NCBI RefSeq assembly: GCF_018128905.1
Contig: NZ_CP063808.1
Coordinates: 2,232,001-2,296,000, forward strand
Direction: 5' to 3'
DNA: 64,000 nt
Source: Streptomyces sp. A2-16
GTDB taxonomy: Bacteria; Actinomycetota; Actinomycetes; Streptomycetales; Streptomycetaceae
Within the stretch, counting starts at the first letter, position 1. Each line of letters opens with the position of its first letter. Below are positions 26,701 to 35,285 of this stretch, piece after piece. A program made the translations under genes and the position numbers. A model generated the notes under the pieces. It saw nothing but the letters and a program-made list of their open reading frames with translations. It was not told the DNA's origin and searched no databases.

Positions 26701-27165
26701 CTAGGCGGCGGCCGTGCGGGCCGACTTCAGCGCCTCGGCCAGCCGCTCCGGCTCCCTCGTCGACAGATACAGGTACGGCGTCGGGTCGGCCGGGTCCGTG
26801 ACCTCCACCTTCAGCGCGGTGGGGATGTAGGAGCGCAGCAGCAGGAAGGCGCGGGTGTCGGCCTTGTAGGTCCGCCAGGCGCGGGCCTCCTCCGGGTCCA
26901 GGATCTCCGCCTCGCCCAGCGCCGACACCGGGATCTTCGCCTCGCCGGCGATCAGGGAGTCCCCGACGACGCGGATGCGCATCGAGCCGTAGGAGCTGGC
27001 GCAGACCGCCGCCACGGCAGTGCCGCCGACCAGGCCGCCGAGCAGCGGAAGCGTCCCGAAGGGGAGCAGGATCAGGGCGAAGGAGACCCCGACCAGGAAG
27101 GAGATCAGCCACCAGGAGCGGGGGGCGGTGAGGCGTTCGTCGTACGGGGCGGCGGAGGGCTGCAT
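26701..27165 (-). CDS. DUF3093 family membrane protein
   Basis: A 154-residue protein with two adjacent N-terminal membrane helices (about 19-36 SWWLISFLVGVSFALILL and 38-60) followed by a cytoplasmic PH-like beta domain (about 65-150; MRIRVVGDSLIAGEAKIPVS). DUF3093 is an actinobacterial family of unknown function, always near dut in the genomes I recall. The start is ATG 27165, the only good candidate; longer frames run into the divergent gene's promoter. It is antiparallel to its neighbours on both sides, so it is transcribed alone. Confidence 0.85.
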   Translation of the reverse strand: MQPSAAPYDERLTAPRSWWLISFLVGVSFALILLPFGTLPLLGGLVGGTAVAAVCASSYGSMRIRVVGDSLIAGEAKIPVSALGEAEILDPEEARAWRTYKADTRAFLLLRSYIPTALKVEVTDPADPTPYLYLSTREPERLAEALKSARTAAA

Positions 27166-27209
27166 GAATCCAAGCTTGGCACGGTGTCCTGATGGGGCCG
27201 ACGCGCGGG

Positions 27210-27215
27210 TAAGGT
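27210..27215 (+). promoter_or_regulatory. -10 element TAAGGT of a leaderless promoter
   Basis: TAAGGT lies 8 nt before GTG 27224, between the divergent DUF3093 gene and the thioesterase gene. With no Shine-Dalgarno before the GTG, a leaderless transcript is likely. Confidence 0.45.
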
Positions 27216-27223
27216 CTGCGCCT

Positions 27224-27808
27224 GTGAGTGGTACTTCCCCGGCTCTCAAGCCTCCCGCCGACGCGACGCAACCCGTGCGTCACCCGGACGCTCCCGCGCC
27301 CGGTGAGCTGCTCGGTGCGCACTACGGCCAGTGCTTCGGCTGTGGCGGCGAGCAGCCGCACGGGCTGCACCTGGAGACGCGGGCCGGCGAGGGGGTCTCG
27401 GTCACCGCCGAGTTCACCGTGCGCCCCGCCCATCAGGGTGCTCCCGGACTCGCCCACGGCGGTGTGCTCGCGACCGCTCTCGACGAGACCCTGGGCTCGC
27501 TCAACTGGCTGCTGCGCACGATCGCGGTGACCGGACGCCTGGAGAGCGACTTCGTGCGTCCGGTGCCGGTCGGCACGGTGCTGCACCTGGAGGCCGAGGT
27601 GACCGCGGTGGCCGGGCGGAAGATCTATTCGACCGCCACCGGCCGGATCGGCGGCCCCGAGGGGCCCGTCGCGGTCCGCGCGGACGCCCTGTTCATCGAG
27701 GTCAAGGTGGACCACTTCATCGACAACGGCCGCCTGGAGGAGATCCGGGCCGCCATGGACGACCCGGACCAGGTCCGGCGTGCCCGTGCCTTCGAGGTGA
27801 ACCCGTGA
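27224..27808 (+). CDS. Hotdog-fold PaaI-type thioesterase
   Basis: A 194-residue protein with one hotdog domain (about 55-160). GLAHGGVLATALDETLGSLNW carries the HGG...E/D signature of PaaI-like acyl-CoA thioesterases. The upstream CFGCGGEQPHGLHLE is typical of the four-hydroxybenzoyl/PaaI subgroup with a short Cys-rich entrance. It should hydrolyse an acyl-CoA thioester, substrate unknown. Its stop overlaps the GTG of dut by 4 nt (GTGA), so it is the first gene of a thioesterase-dut-DUF3710 operon. Confidence 0.85.
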   Translation: MSGTSPALKPPADATQPVRHPDAPAPGELLGAHYGQCFGCGGEQPHGLHLETRAGEGVSVTAEFTVRPAHQGAPGLAHGGVLATALDETLGSLNWLLRTIAVTGRLESDFVRPVPVGTVLHLEAEVTAVAGRKIYSTATGRIGGPEGPVAVRADALFIEVKVDHFIDNGRLEEIRAAMDDPDQVRRARAFEVNP

Positions 27809-28356
27809 GCCGTGATCCCCTGAACGTGCTGATCCGGCGCGTCGACCCCGACGTACCGCTTCCGTCGTACGCGCACCCCGGTGACGCGGGGGCCGATCTG
27901 CGGACGACCGAGAGCCGTGAACTCAAGCCGGGGGAGCGGGCCGTGCTGCCCACGGGGGTGTCTGTGGCGCTGCCGGAGGGGTACGCGGCCTTCGTGCACC
28001 CCCGATCCGGTCTCGCCGCCCGCTGCGGTGTCGCTCTCGTGAATGCCCCGGGGACGGTTGATGCCGGGTACCGTGGGGAGATCAAGGTGATCGTGGTGAA
28101 TCTCGACCCGCACGAGTCGGTGCGGTTCGAGCGCTTCGACCGGATTGCCCAACTCGTCGTCCAGCAGGTCGAGAGGGTCCGCTTCCAGGAGGTGGCGGAG
28201 CTTCCCGAATCGGCGCGGGCCGAGGGGGGCTTCGGGTCCACCGGCGGTCACGCCGCCGTGGGCGACGGGGGCGATACAGACGATGCGGCCGCCGTGGGCG
28301 GTCATACGGGTGGGAATCGATACGCTTCGGTCGTATCCGACCGGGAAGGACAGTGA
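27805..28356 (+). CDS. dut: dUTP diphosphatase (dUTPase)
   Basis: A 183-residue trimeric dUTPase that hydrolyses dUTP to dUMP, keeping uracil out of DNA. All five motifs are visible: HPGDAGADL (I), PRSGLAARCG (II), GTVDAGYRGEI (III, with the base-selective Tyr and catalytic Asp), RIAQLVVQ (IV) and the P-loop-like RAEGGFGSTG (V). About 30 Gly/Asp/Ala-rich residues follow motif V, longer than the usual 150-residue enzyme; the codons there overlap the promoter zone of the next gene. GTG 27805 overlaps the stop of the thioesterase gene. Confidence 0.94.
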   Translation: MSRDPLNVLIRRVDPDVPLPSYAHPGDAGADLRTTESRELKPGERAVLPTGVSVALPEGYAAFVHPRSGLAARCGVALVNAPGTVDAGYRGEIKVIVVNLDPHESVRFERFDRIAQLVVQQVERVRFQEVAELPESARAEGGFGSTGGHAAVGDGGDTDDAAAVGGHTGGNRYASVVSDREGQ

Positions 28357-28357
28357 C

Positions 28358-29116
28358 GTGTTCGGACGTCGCAAGAAGAAGGGTGCCGCCGAGGACGCGG
28401 CCGGCGAGGCCGAGCAGGTCGTCGACAGTGTCGACACTGAGGCGGACGACGTAGAGCGCGAGCGCGTACGGCTGGAGCCGGAGCCGCGCCCCGACGGGCC
28501 CTGGGACGACACCGAGGTCCGCGACCCCGCCGAGGGCCGGGTGGACCTGGGCGGTCTGTTCGTGCCGGGTGTCGACGGCATGGAGCTGCGGGTCGAGGTC
28601 GCGGGCGACGCGATCGTCGCGGCGACCGTCGTGCTGCGCGACAGCGCCATCCAGCTGCAGGCCTTCGCCGCTCCCAAGCGCGAGGGCATCTGGGGCGAGG
28701 TGCGCGAGGAGATCGGCTCCGGGATCACCCAGCAGGGCGGCATCATCGACGAGGTCGAGGGTCCGCTGGGCTGGGAGCTGCGTGCCCAGGTGCCGGTGCA
28801 GCTGCCGGACGGCACGGGCGGCTTCCAGGTCGTGCGGTTCGTGGGTGTGGACGGCCCGCGTTGGTTCCTGCGCGGTGTGATCTCGGGTCAGGGCGCGGTG
28901 CAGCCGCAGGCGGCCGGTCTCCTGGAGCAGATCTTCCGGGACACGGTCGTGGTCCGCGGCGAGGGCCCGATGGCGCCTCGCGACCCGATCGTCCTCAAGC
29001 TGCCGAACGACGCCCAGATGGTCCCCGAGGGCGTCCAGCAGCAGGACGAGGGCTCCCGCTTCTCCGGCGGCATGGGCCAGCTCCAGCGTGGACCGGAGAT
29101 CACCGAGGTCCGCTAG
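28358..29116 (+). CDS. DUF3710 family protein
   Basis: A 252-residue actinobacterial protein of unknown function. The first 60 residues are highly charged (FGRRKKKGAAEDAAGEAEQ) and probably disordered. The DUF3710 domain occupies about 60-235 (VDLGGLFVPGVDGMELRVEV; FVGVDGPRWFLRGVISG). It starts at GTG 28358 with GGGAAGGA about 8 nt upstream, two bases after the dut stop. It is cytoplasmic, with no membrane segment. The constant pairing with dut suggests a link to nucleotide pool or DNA metabolism, which is an inference. A terminator hairpin follows. Confidence 0.88.
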   Translation: MFGRRKKKGAAEDAAGEAEQVVDSVDTEADDVERERVRLEPEPRPDGPWDDTEVRDPAEGRVDLGGLFVPGVDGMELRVEVAGDAIVAATVVLRDSAIQLQAFAAPKREGIWGEVREEIGSGITQQGGIIDEVEGPLGWELRAQVPVQLPDGTGGFQVVRFVGVDGPRWFLRGVISGQGAVQPQAAGLLEQIFRDTVVVRGEGPMAPRDPIVLKLPNDAQMVPEGVQQQDEGSRFSGGMGQLQRGPEITEVR

Positions 29117-29129
29117 TCGTACGACGTCG

Positions 29130-29162
29130 AGGGCCGTACCCCTGGTGGGGTGCGGCCCTTTT
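29130..29162 (+). terminator. Terminator after dut-DUF3710 operon
   Basis: AGGGCCG (29130-29136) ACCCC ... GGGGT CGGCCCT pairs around TGG, followed by TTTTGCG, beginning 14 bp after the DUF3710 stop. Confidence 0.8.
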
Positions 29163-29273
29163 GCGTGCGCGGACCCTTGACGGCCGATTGGTCTGTACCT
29201 ACGGTCTCCGCTCAACGCCTCTGTTCATAAAGGCGCTTTCCGTTCATATACGAGAACGAAAGGCCCCCCACGC

Positions 29274-30440
29274 ATGCGCAGAACCGCTCTCCTCGCCGCC
29301 GCCGCGGCCCTTGCCGCCGGTGCCCTCGCGGTGCCCGCCGAGGCCGCCCCCGCCACCTTCGTCCACCCCGGGGTCACCGTCTCCCAGGGGCAGTTGGACT
29401 TCGTCCGAGGCAAGGTCAACGCCGGCGCCCAGCCCTGGAAGGGCGCCTTCGACAAGATGCTGGCGAGCAAGTACGCCGACCTGAACCGCACACCCAAGCC
29501 GCGCGCGGTCGTCGAGTGCGGGTCGTACTCGAACCCCAACAACGGCTGCACCGACGAGCGCGAGGACGCGATCGCCGCCTACACCGACGCCCTCGCGTGG
29601 TACATCACCCGGGACGAGCGGTACGCCAGGAAGGCCATCCAGCTCATGGACGCCTGGTCGGGGGTGATCACCGACCACACCAACAGCAACGCGCCCCTGC
29701 AGACCGGCTGGGCCGGCTCCTCGTGGCCCAGGGCGGCCGAGATCATCAAGTACACCTACAGCGGGAGCTGGGCGAACTCCGGACGCTTCGCGACCATGCT
29801 CCGCAGCGTCTATCTGCCCGAGATCATCAACGGCTCGAACTCCAACGGGAACTGGGAGCTGTCGATGATGGAGGCGGCCGTCGGCATCTCCGTCTTCCTG
29901 GAGGACAAGGCGTCGTACGACAAGGCCATGGGGAAGTTCCGCACCCGTACCGCGGCCTATGTGTACCTCGACTCCGACGGCGAGGTGCCGAAGACCGTGC
30001 CGAGTCAGAACCTCAACACCCGGGAAAAGATCGTCGGTTACTGGCAGGGGCAGTCCACCTTCGTCACCGGGCTCACCCAGGAGACCTGCCGGGACCTCAC
30101 GCACACCGGGTACGGCATCTCCGCGATCTCGCACGTCGCCGAGACGAGCCGGATCCAGGGACAGGACCTGTACGGCACGGACGTGGGCGAACGGCTGCGG
30201 CAGGCACTGGGGTTCCAGGCGAAGTACGAGCTGGGGACGGCCGTGCCCGGCTGGCTCTGCGGAGGGTCGCTGAAGCTCGGGCTCGGGCCGGTCACCGAGG
30301 TCGGCTACAACGCGCTGCACAACAGGCTTGGCATGGGCATGACCAACACTCAGGCGCTGACCGAGCGGAACCGTCCGGCCGGCAGCAACAACCTCTTCGT
30401 GGCCTGGGAGACCCTCACCCACGGGGACAACCCGAGCTGA
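29274..30440 (+). CDS. Secreted alginate-lyase-superfamily protein
   Basis: A 388-residue exported protein. A clear signal peptide (MRRTALLAAAAALAAGALAV...AEA-AP) is followed by a single alpha/alpha-toroid domain of the alginate lyase (PF05426-like) type, with NSNGNWELSMMEAAVGISVF and TCRDLTHTGYGISAISHVAE, where Asn, His and Tyr residues sit as expected for a lyase site. Whether it acts on alginate or another uronate polymer is not clear. The N-terminal MRRT basic cluster and lack of a cell-wall anchor indicate free secretion. It lies in the middle of a housekeeping block and is probably an accessory insertion. Confidence 0.82.
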   Translation: MRRTALLAAAAALAAGALAVPAEAAPATFVHPGVTVSQGQLDFVRGKVNAGAQPWKGAFDKMLASKYADLNRTPKPRAVVECGSYSNPNNGCTDEREDAIAAYTDALAWYITRDERYARKAIQLMDAWSGVITDHTNSNAPLQTGWAGSSWPRAAEIIKYTYSGSWANSGRFATMLRSVYLPEIINGSNSNGNWELSMMEAAVGISVFLEDKASYDKAMGKFRTRTAAYVYLDSDGEVPKTVPSQNLNTREKIVGYWQGQSTFVTGLTQETCRDLTHTGYGISAISHVAETSRIQGQDLYGTDVGERLRQALGFQAKYELGTAVPGWLCGGSLKLGLGPVTEVGYNALHNRLGMGMTNTQALTERNRPAGSNNLFVAWETLTHGDNPS

Positions 30441-30510
30441 AACCGTTGAAAGGCCGGGCGCCGGACGGTGATACTGGCGCCCGGTTGCACGGCTTCACGG
30501 GGGAGGACGC

Positions 30511-31203
30511 ATGACTCAGGTGGTCACCGAGACCATGGTGCGGGTCGAGGACATCCACAGGTCGTTCGGTGAGGGGGCCGCCGCGGTGCACGCACTGCGC
30601 GGGGTCTCCTTCGAGGTGCCGCGCGGTGAACTGGTCGCCCTCAAGGGGCGCTCGGGCTCCGGCAAGACCACGCTGCTCAACATCGTCGGCGGGCTCGACC
30701 AGCCCGACCGGGGGCGGGTCGAGCTCGACGGGGTGGACCTCGTCGGGCTGGACGAGGACGGGCTGCTGGCGCTGCGCCGGGACCGCATCGGCTTCGTGTT
30801 CCAGTCCTTCGGGCTCATCCCGATCCTCACCGCCGCCGAGAACGTCGGCGTGCCGATGCGGCTGCGCCGGATGGACGCACGCGCGCGTGAGGAGCGCGTC
30901 GAGCTGCTGCTGTCCTTGGTCGGCCTCGCGGACCACGCCAAACAGCGGCCCGGTGAGCTCTCCGGCGGCCAGCAGCAGCGTGTCGCCATCGCCCGTGCCC
31001 TCGCCAACAACCCCTCCCTCCTCGTCGCGGACGAGCCGACCGGACAGCTGGACGCGGAGACCGGTCACGCCGTCATGGAGCTGCTGCGGGCCGTCGTGCG
31101 CAGTGAGAACGTCACCGCGCTGGTGGCCACCCACGACGCGACCCTGCTGGACCTGGCCGACCGCGTGCTGGAACTGGGGGACGGGGAGATCGTCGGGCGC
31201 TGA
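30511..31203 (+). CDS. ABC transporter ATP-binding protein (MacB/LolD-like), orphan
   Basis: A 230-residue ATPase with Walker [10 protein letters not shown] (about 47-55), Q-loop [10 protein letters not shown], signature [15 protein letters not shown], Walker [10 protein letters not shown] and switch His in [11 protein letters not shown]. The [16 protein letters not shown] stretch is typical of MacB/LolD-type exporters that act with FtsX-like permeases. No permease gene is next to it: downstream are 398 bp without a supported gene, upstream a secreted lyase. It may serve a permease encoded elsewhere, or its partner has been lost. Confidence 0.85.
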   Translation: MTQVVTETMVRVEDIHRSFGEGAAAVHALRGVSFEVPRGELVALKGRSGSGKTTLLNIVGGLDQPDRGRVELDGVDLVGLDEDGLLALRRDRIGFVFQSFGLIPILTAAENVGVPMRLRRMDARAREERVELLLSLVGLADHAKQRPGELSGGQQQRVAIARALANNPSLLVADEPTGQLDAETGHAVMELLRAVVRSENVTALVATHDATLLDLADRVLELGDGEIVGR

Positions 31204-31601
31204 GGGGCGTCACGGGGCCACGCGGTGTCGGACCGGCCGCCCGGCTCTGGAGGGCGTGCTCGGGTCCGCGGCTCCGAGCCGCAGGGCGGGAGCGTGGTGG
31301 CCGCTCCGGCGTGGGCCCCGGGGTGCGGTGGCAGGGATGAGGCGTCCACGGTCGAGGGAGCGCCCGGGCAGTCACCGCCCTGTCGGTCCGGGGGCAGGGC
31401 CGGTCCGGCCCTCGTCGCGCTTTCCAGGGCCGCCGGGCCACCCGCGAACCGCGCCGCGCCCCGGCCCCGCCACCGCGCCGCCCCTCCGCGTCAGAGTTGC
31501 GTCAAAGACGGCCTTCGGGCTGGTCCTGGGCCCCTTTGCCGGGATTGTTGGCCGTAAGGTCGACGCTGCGTAGGCAGTGGTGACCGGAAGACAATGGGCT
31601 C
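31204..31601. other. 398-bp G/C-rich gap without a supported gene
   Basis: Open frames here are short, unconserved in feel and rich in Arg/Pro/Gly, as expected of non-coding Streptomyces DNA. A TAAGGT at 31555-31560 could be a -10 for kdpD (start 31602). I see no terminator hairpin after the ABC gene, and no remnant of an ABC permease. Confidence 0.5.
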
Positions 31602-34157
31602 ATGGGACGCGGAAAGCTTCGGATCTACCTCGGTGCGGCACCGGGCGTCGGCAAGACGTACGCGATGCTGTCCGAGGCGCATCGCAGGATCGAGCGGGGT
31701 ACCGACTGCGTCGTGGGCTTCGTGGAGCACCACGGGCGGCCGCGGACCGAGGTGATGCTGCACGGCCTCGAGGAGATCCCGCGCCGGGAGCTGGAGTACC
31801 GGGACTCCGTCTTCACCGAGATGGATGTCGACGCCGTCCTGCGCCGCGCTCCCGCCGTCGCCCTGGTGGACGAACTCGCCCACACCAATATCCCGGGCTC
31901 GCGCCACGCCAAGCGCTGGCAGGACGTGGAGGCACTGCTCGCGGCCGGGATCGACGTGGTCTCGACCGTGAACATCCAGCATCTGGAGTCGCTCGGCGAC
32001 GTCGTCGAGTCCATCACCGGGGTGCGGCAGCAGGAGACCGTGCCCGACGAGTTCGTACGCCGGGCCGACCAGATCGAGCTTGTCGACATGTCGCCCCAGG
32101 CGCTGCGGCGCCGGATGGCGCACGGCAACATCTACCAGCCCGACAAGGTCGACGCGGCACTGTCCAACTACTTCCGGCCGGGCAATCTGACCGCCCTGCG
32201 CGAGCTCGCGCTGCTGTGGGTGGCCGACCGGGTCGACGAGTACCTCAAGCAGTACCGCAGCGAGCACCGGGTCTCGAAGATCTGGGGTTCACGGGAACGG
32301 ATCGTGGTCGGGCTCACCGGCGGTCCGGAGGGCCGGACGCTCATCAGACGAGCCGCGCGGCTGGCCGAGAAGGGCGCCGGCGGTGAGGTGCTCGCCGTCT
32401 ACATAGCCAGCAGCGACGGGCTGACCTCCGCCTCGCCGAAGGAGCTCGCCGTCCAGCGGACCCTCGTCGAGGACCTTGGAGGAACCTTTCACCATGTGGT
32501 CGGCGACGACATACCGGCCGCGCTGCTCGACTTCGCACGCGGGGTCAACGCCACCCAGATCGTCCTCGGCTCGTCCCGGCGCAGGACCTGGCAGTACGTC
32601 TTCGGGCCCGGCGTCGGCGTGACCGTGGCCCGGGAGTCCGGGCCGGACCTCGACGTGCACATCGTGACCCACGAGGAGGTCGCCAAGGGCCGCGGACTGC
32701 CCGTGGCACGCGGCGCGCGGCTGGGGCGGGCCCGGATCCTGTGGGGCTGGCTGGTCGGGGTCGCGGGGCCGGCGCTCCTGACGGTCCTCCTCACCACGGT
32801 CGACCTGGGCCTCGCCAACGACATGCTGCTGTTCCTGGCCGTCGTGGTCGCTGCGGCCCTGCTCGGCGGACTCCTGCCCGCGCTCGCCTCGGCCGCGGTC
32901 GGCTCCCTGCTGCTGAACTACTTCTACACACCGCCCCTGCACCGCTGGACCATCGCCGACCCGAAGAACATCGTCGCCATCGTGATCTTCGTGGGCGTCG
33001 GCATCTCGGTGGCCTCGGTGGTCGACCTCGCCGCCCGCCGCACCCACCAGGCTGCCCGGCTGCGCGCCGAGTCGGAGATCCTGTCCTTCCTGGCCGGCAA
33101 CGTGCTGCGCGGCGAGACCGGCCTGGAGGAGCTCCTGGAGCGCGTCCGGGAGACCTTCGGCATGGAGTCGGCGGCCCTGCTGGAACGGGCCGGCGACGTC
33201 GAGCCGTGGACCTGCGCGGGCCGGGCGGGACTCGGGCCGCCCGTGGAGCGGCCGGAGGACGCCGACGTCGACATGCCGGTGGGGGACCACATGGCGCTCG
33301 CGCTCACCGGCCGGGTGCTGCCCGCCGAGGACCGCCGGGTGCTGGCTGCCTTCGCCGCGCAGGCAGCCGTCGTCCTGGACCGCCGCAGGCTCCAGGAGGA
33401 GGCCGACCAGGCCCGGGCGCTCGCCGAGGGCAACCGCATCCGTACGGCCCTGCTGGCGGCCGTCTCGCACGATCTGCGCACGCCCCTGGCGGGCATCAAG
33501 GCGGCCGTGTCCTCGCTCAGGTCCGACGACGTGGCCTGGTCCGAGGAGGACCAGGCGGAGCTCCTGGAGGGCATCGAGGAGGGCGCCGACCGGCTCGACC
33601 ATCTCGTGGGCAACCTGCTCGACATGTCCCGCCTCCAGACCGGCACGGTCACCGCGATCATCCGCGAGATCGACCTCGACGAGGTGGTGCCGATGGCGCT
33701 CGGCGGGGTGCCGGACGGGAGCGTGGAGCTGGACGTGCCGGAGTCGCTGCCGATGGTCGCCGTGGACCCGGGGCTCCTGGAGCGGTCGGTGGCCAACCTG
33801 GTCGAGAACGCCGTCAAGTACAGCCCGCCCGGCACCGTGGTCTGGGTCTCCGCCAGCGCCATCGCCGACCGGGTCGAGGTACGGGTCGTCGACCGCGGCC
33901 CCGGCGTCCCCGACGAGGCCAAGGAGCGCATCTTCGCGCCCTTCCAGCGCTACGGCGACGCCCCGCGCGGAGCCGGGGTGGGGCTCGGGCTCGCGGTGGC
34001 CAGGGGTTTCGCGGAGGCCATGAACGGCACTCTCAACGCCGAGGACACACCCGGGGGAGGCCTCACCATGGTGCTGACGCTCCGCGCGGCGGACCCGCCC
34101 GCGGAACTCCTCGCAGACCCCTTCGCAGCCGCGGAACCCGAAAGGCAGGCCACATGA
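31602..34157 (+). CDS. kdpD: Osmosensitive K+ channel sensor kinase KdpD
   Basis: A 851-residue KdpD. Order: KdpD N-terminal domain with the Walker-like GAAPGVGKT (11-19) and VDELAHTN; UspA-like domain (about 225-360); four membrane helices (about 380-480); GAF-like region (about 510-600); dimerisation domain with His623 (SHDLRTPLAG); ATPase (NLVENAVKYS, GVGLGLAVARG). It senses K+ limitation or ionic strength and phosphorylates KdpE. The kdpFABC target operon is not in this window. ATG 31602 is used; GGAAG lies 12 nt upstream, slightly far. Its stop overlaps the kdpE start (ATGA). Confidence 0.94.
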   Translation: MGRGKLRIYLGAAPGVGKTYAMLSEAHRRIERGTDCVVGFVEHHGRPRTEVMLHGLEEIPRRELEYRDSVFTEMDVDAVLRRAPAVALVDELAHTNIPGSRHAKRWQDVEALLAAGIDVVSTVNIQHLESLGDVVESITGVRQQETVPDEFVRRADQIELVDMSPQALRRRMAHGNIYQPDKVDAALSNYFRPGNLTALRELALLWVADRVDEYLKQYRSEHRVSKIWGSRERIVVGLTGGPEGRTLIRRAARLAEKGAGGEVLAVYIASSDGLTSASPKELAVQRTLVEDLGGTFHHVVGDDIPAALLDFARGVNATQIVLGSSRRRTWQYVFGPGVGVTVARESGPDLDVHIVTHEEVAKGRGLPVARGARLGRARILWGWLVGVAGPALLTVLLTTVDLGLANDMLLFLAVVVAAALLGGLLPALASAAVGSLLLNYFYTPPLHRWTIADPKNIVAIVIFVGVGISVASVVDLAARRTHQAARLRAESEILSFLAGNVLRGETGLEELLERVRETFGMESAALLERAGDVEPWTCAGRAGLGPPVERPEDADVDMPVGDHMALALTGRVLPAEDRRVLAAFAAQAAVVLDRRRLQEEADQARALAEGNRIRTALLAAVSHDLRTPLAGIKAAVSSLRSDDVAWSEEDQAELLEGIEEGADRLDHLVGNLLDMSRLQTGTVTAIIREIDLDEVVPMALGGVPDGSVELDVPESLPMVAVDPGLLERSVANLVENAVKYSPPGTVVWVSASAIADRVEVRVVDRGPGVPDEAKERIFAPFQRYGDAPRGAGVGLGLAVARGFAEAMNGTLNAEDTPGGGLTMVLTLRAADPPAELLADPFAAAEPERQAT

Positions 34158-34837
34158 CCAGGGTGTTGGTCATCGACGACGAGCCGCAGATCGTGCGCGC
34201 CCTCGTGATCAACCTCAAGGCGCGCAAGTACGAGGTCGACGCGGCGCACGACGGCGCCACCGCCCTCAGGCTCGCCGCCGCCCGCCACCCCGACGTGGTC
34301 GTCCTGGACCTGGGACTGCCGGACATGGACGGCGTCGAGGTGATCAGGGGGCTGCGCGGCTGGACCCGGGTGCCGATCCTCGTGCTGTCCGCCCGGCACT
34401 CCTCGGACGAGAAGGTCGAGGCGCTCGACGCGGGAGCCGACGACTACGTCACCAAGCCCTTCGGCATGGACGAGCTCCTCGCGCGCCTGCGGGCCGCCGT
34501 GCGCCGCGCCGAGCCCACCGGGGGCGGCGAGGACGACGTCCTGGTGGAGACCGACGAGTTCACCGTCGACCTGGCCGCCAAGAGGGTCCAGCGGCACGGC
34601 AGGGACGTGCGCCTCACCCCCACCGAGTGGCACCTGCTGGAGGTGCTGGTCCGCAACAGCGGCCGGCTCGTCGGGCAGAAGCAGCTCCTCCAGGAGGTCT
34701 GGGGGCCGTCGTACGGGACGGAGACGAACTACCTGCGGGTCTACATGGCCCAGCTGCGGCGGAAGCTGGAGGCGGACCCCTCGCATCCGAAGCACTTCGT
34801 CACGGAACCGGGGATGGGATACCGGTTCGAACGCTAG
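34154..34837 (+). CDS. kdpE: Response regulator KdpE (OmpR family)
   Basis: A 227-residue response regulator coupled to kdpD by a 4-nt ATGA overlap. The receiver has VLVIDDEPQ and Asp52 (VVLDLGLPDMDG), with KPFGMDELLARL containing the switch Lys. The C-terminal winged helix (about 130-227) ends in the KdpE-like TNYLRVYMAQLRRKLE and ...EPGMGYRFER. It should activate kdpFABC when phosphorylated. Its neighbour downstream is an OB-fold protein, then DUF3159 and K+-transport-related genes. Confidence 0.94.
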   Translation: MTRVLVIDDEPQIVRALVINLKARKYEVDAAHDGATALRLAAARHPDVVVLDLGLPDMDGVEVIRGLRGWTRVPILVLSARHSSDEKVEALDAGADDYVTKPFGMDELLARLRAAVRRAEPTGGGEDDVLVETDEFTVDLAAKRVQRHGRDVRLTPTEWHLLEVLVRNSGRLVGQKQLLQEVWGPSYGTETNYLRVYMAQLRRKLEADPSHPKHFVTEPGMGYRFER

Positions 34838-34883
34838 TGCTGCGGGTACAACGCTGTCGGCGCACCCCGGTACGCTTTCGGAT

Positions 34884-35282
34884 ATGAGTGCTGTTCCGCG
34901 TTCCGAGAAGCCGGCGGGCCGGTTCCGGCGCATGCTCGACCGGCTCTCCTCGTCGCAGGAGGACCTGGAGTCCGAGGAGCTGCGGGAGGACACCGAGACC
35001 GCTGGCTGCACCCGCATCGGCGACTGCCACGACCGTCAGATCGTGACCGTTACTGGTACCTTGCGCACGGTCACCCTGCGGCCGCGCGCGGGCGTCCCGG
35101 CCCTGGAGGCCGAGCTGTTCGACGGCTCCGCCGCCCTGGACGTGGTGTGGCTCGGCAGGCGCTCCATCGTCGGGATCGAACCGGGGCGCAAGCTGATCGC
35201 ATCGGGCCGGATCTCGATGAGCCGGGGCCGCCGGGTGCTGTTCAATCCGAAATACGAACTCCGACCCGTGGGACGGGAGTAG
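34884..35282 (+). CDS. OB-fold nucleic-acid-binding-type protein
   Basis: A 132-residue protein whose C-terminal two-thirds (about 45-125) form an OB-fold of the RecG/ssDNA-binding-like class: QIVTVTGTLRTVTLRP, LEAELFDGSAALDVVWLG, GRKLIASGRISMSRGRR. The N-terminus is charged. A TACGCT -10 ends 7 nt before ATG 34884, so the transcript may be leaderless. The DUF3159 gene starts 3 bp after its stop, and this OB/DUF3159 pair beside two TrkA genes matches the mycobacterial arrangement I recall. Its nucleic acid or other ligand is unknown. Confidence 0.8.
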   Translation: MSAVPRSEKPAGRFRRMLDRLSSSQEDLESEELREDTETAGCTRIGDCHDRQIVTVTGTLRTVTLRPRAGVPALEAELFDGSAALDVVWLGRRSIVGIEPGRKLIASGRISMSRGRRVLFNPKYELRPVGRE

Positions 35283-35285
35283 CCG

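Noticed and set aside
30569..31573. Open frame covering the end of the ABC ATPase and the gap before kdpD
   Set aside because: It is a +2 shadow of the ATPase gene and its tail is Arg/Pro/Gly-rich without any domain.
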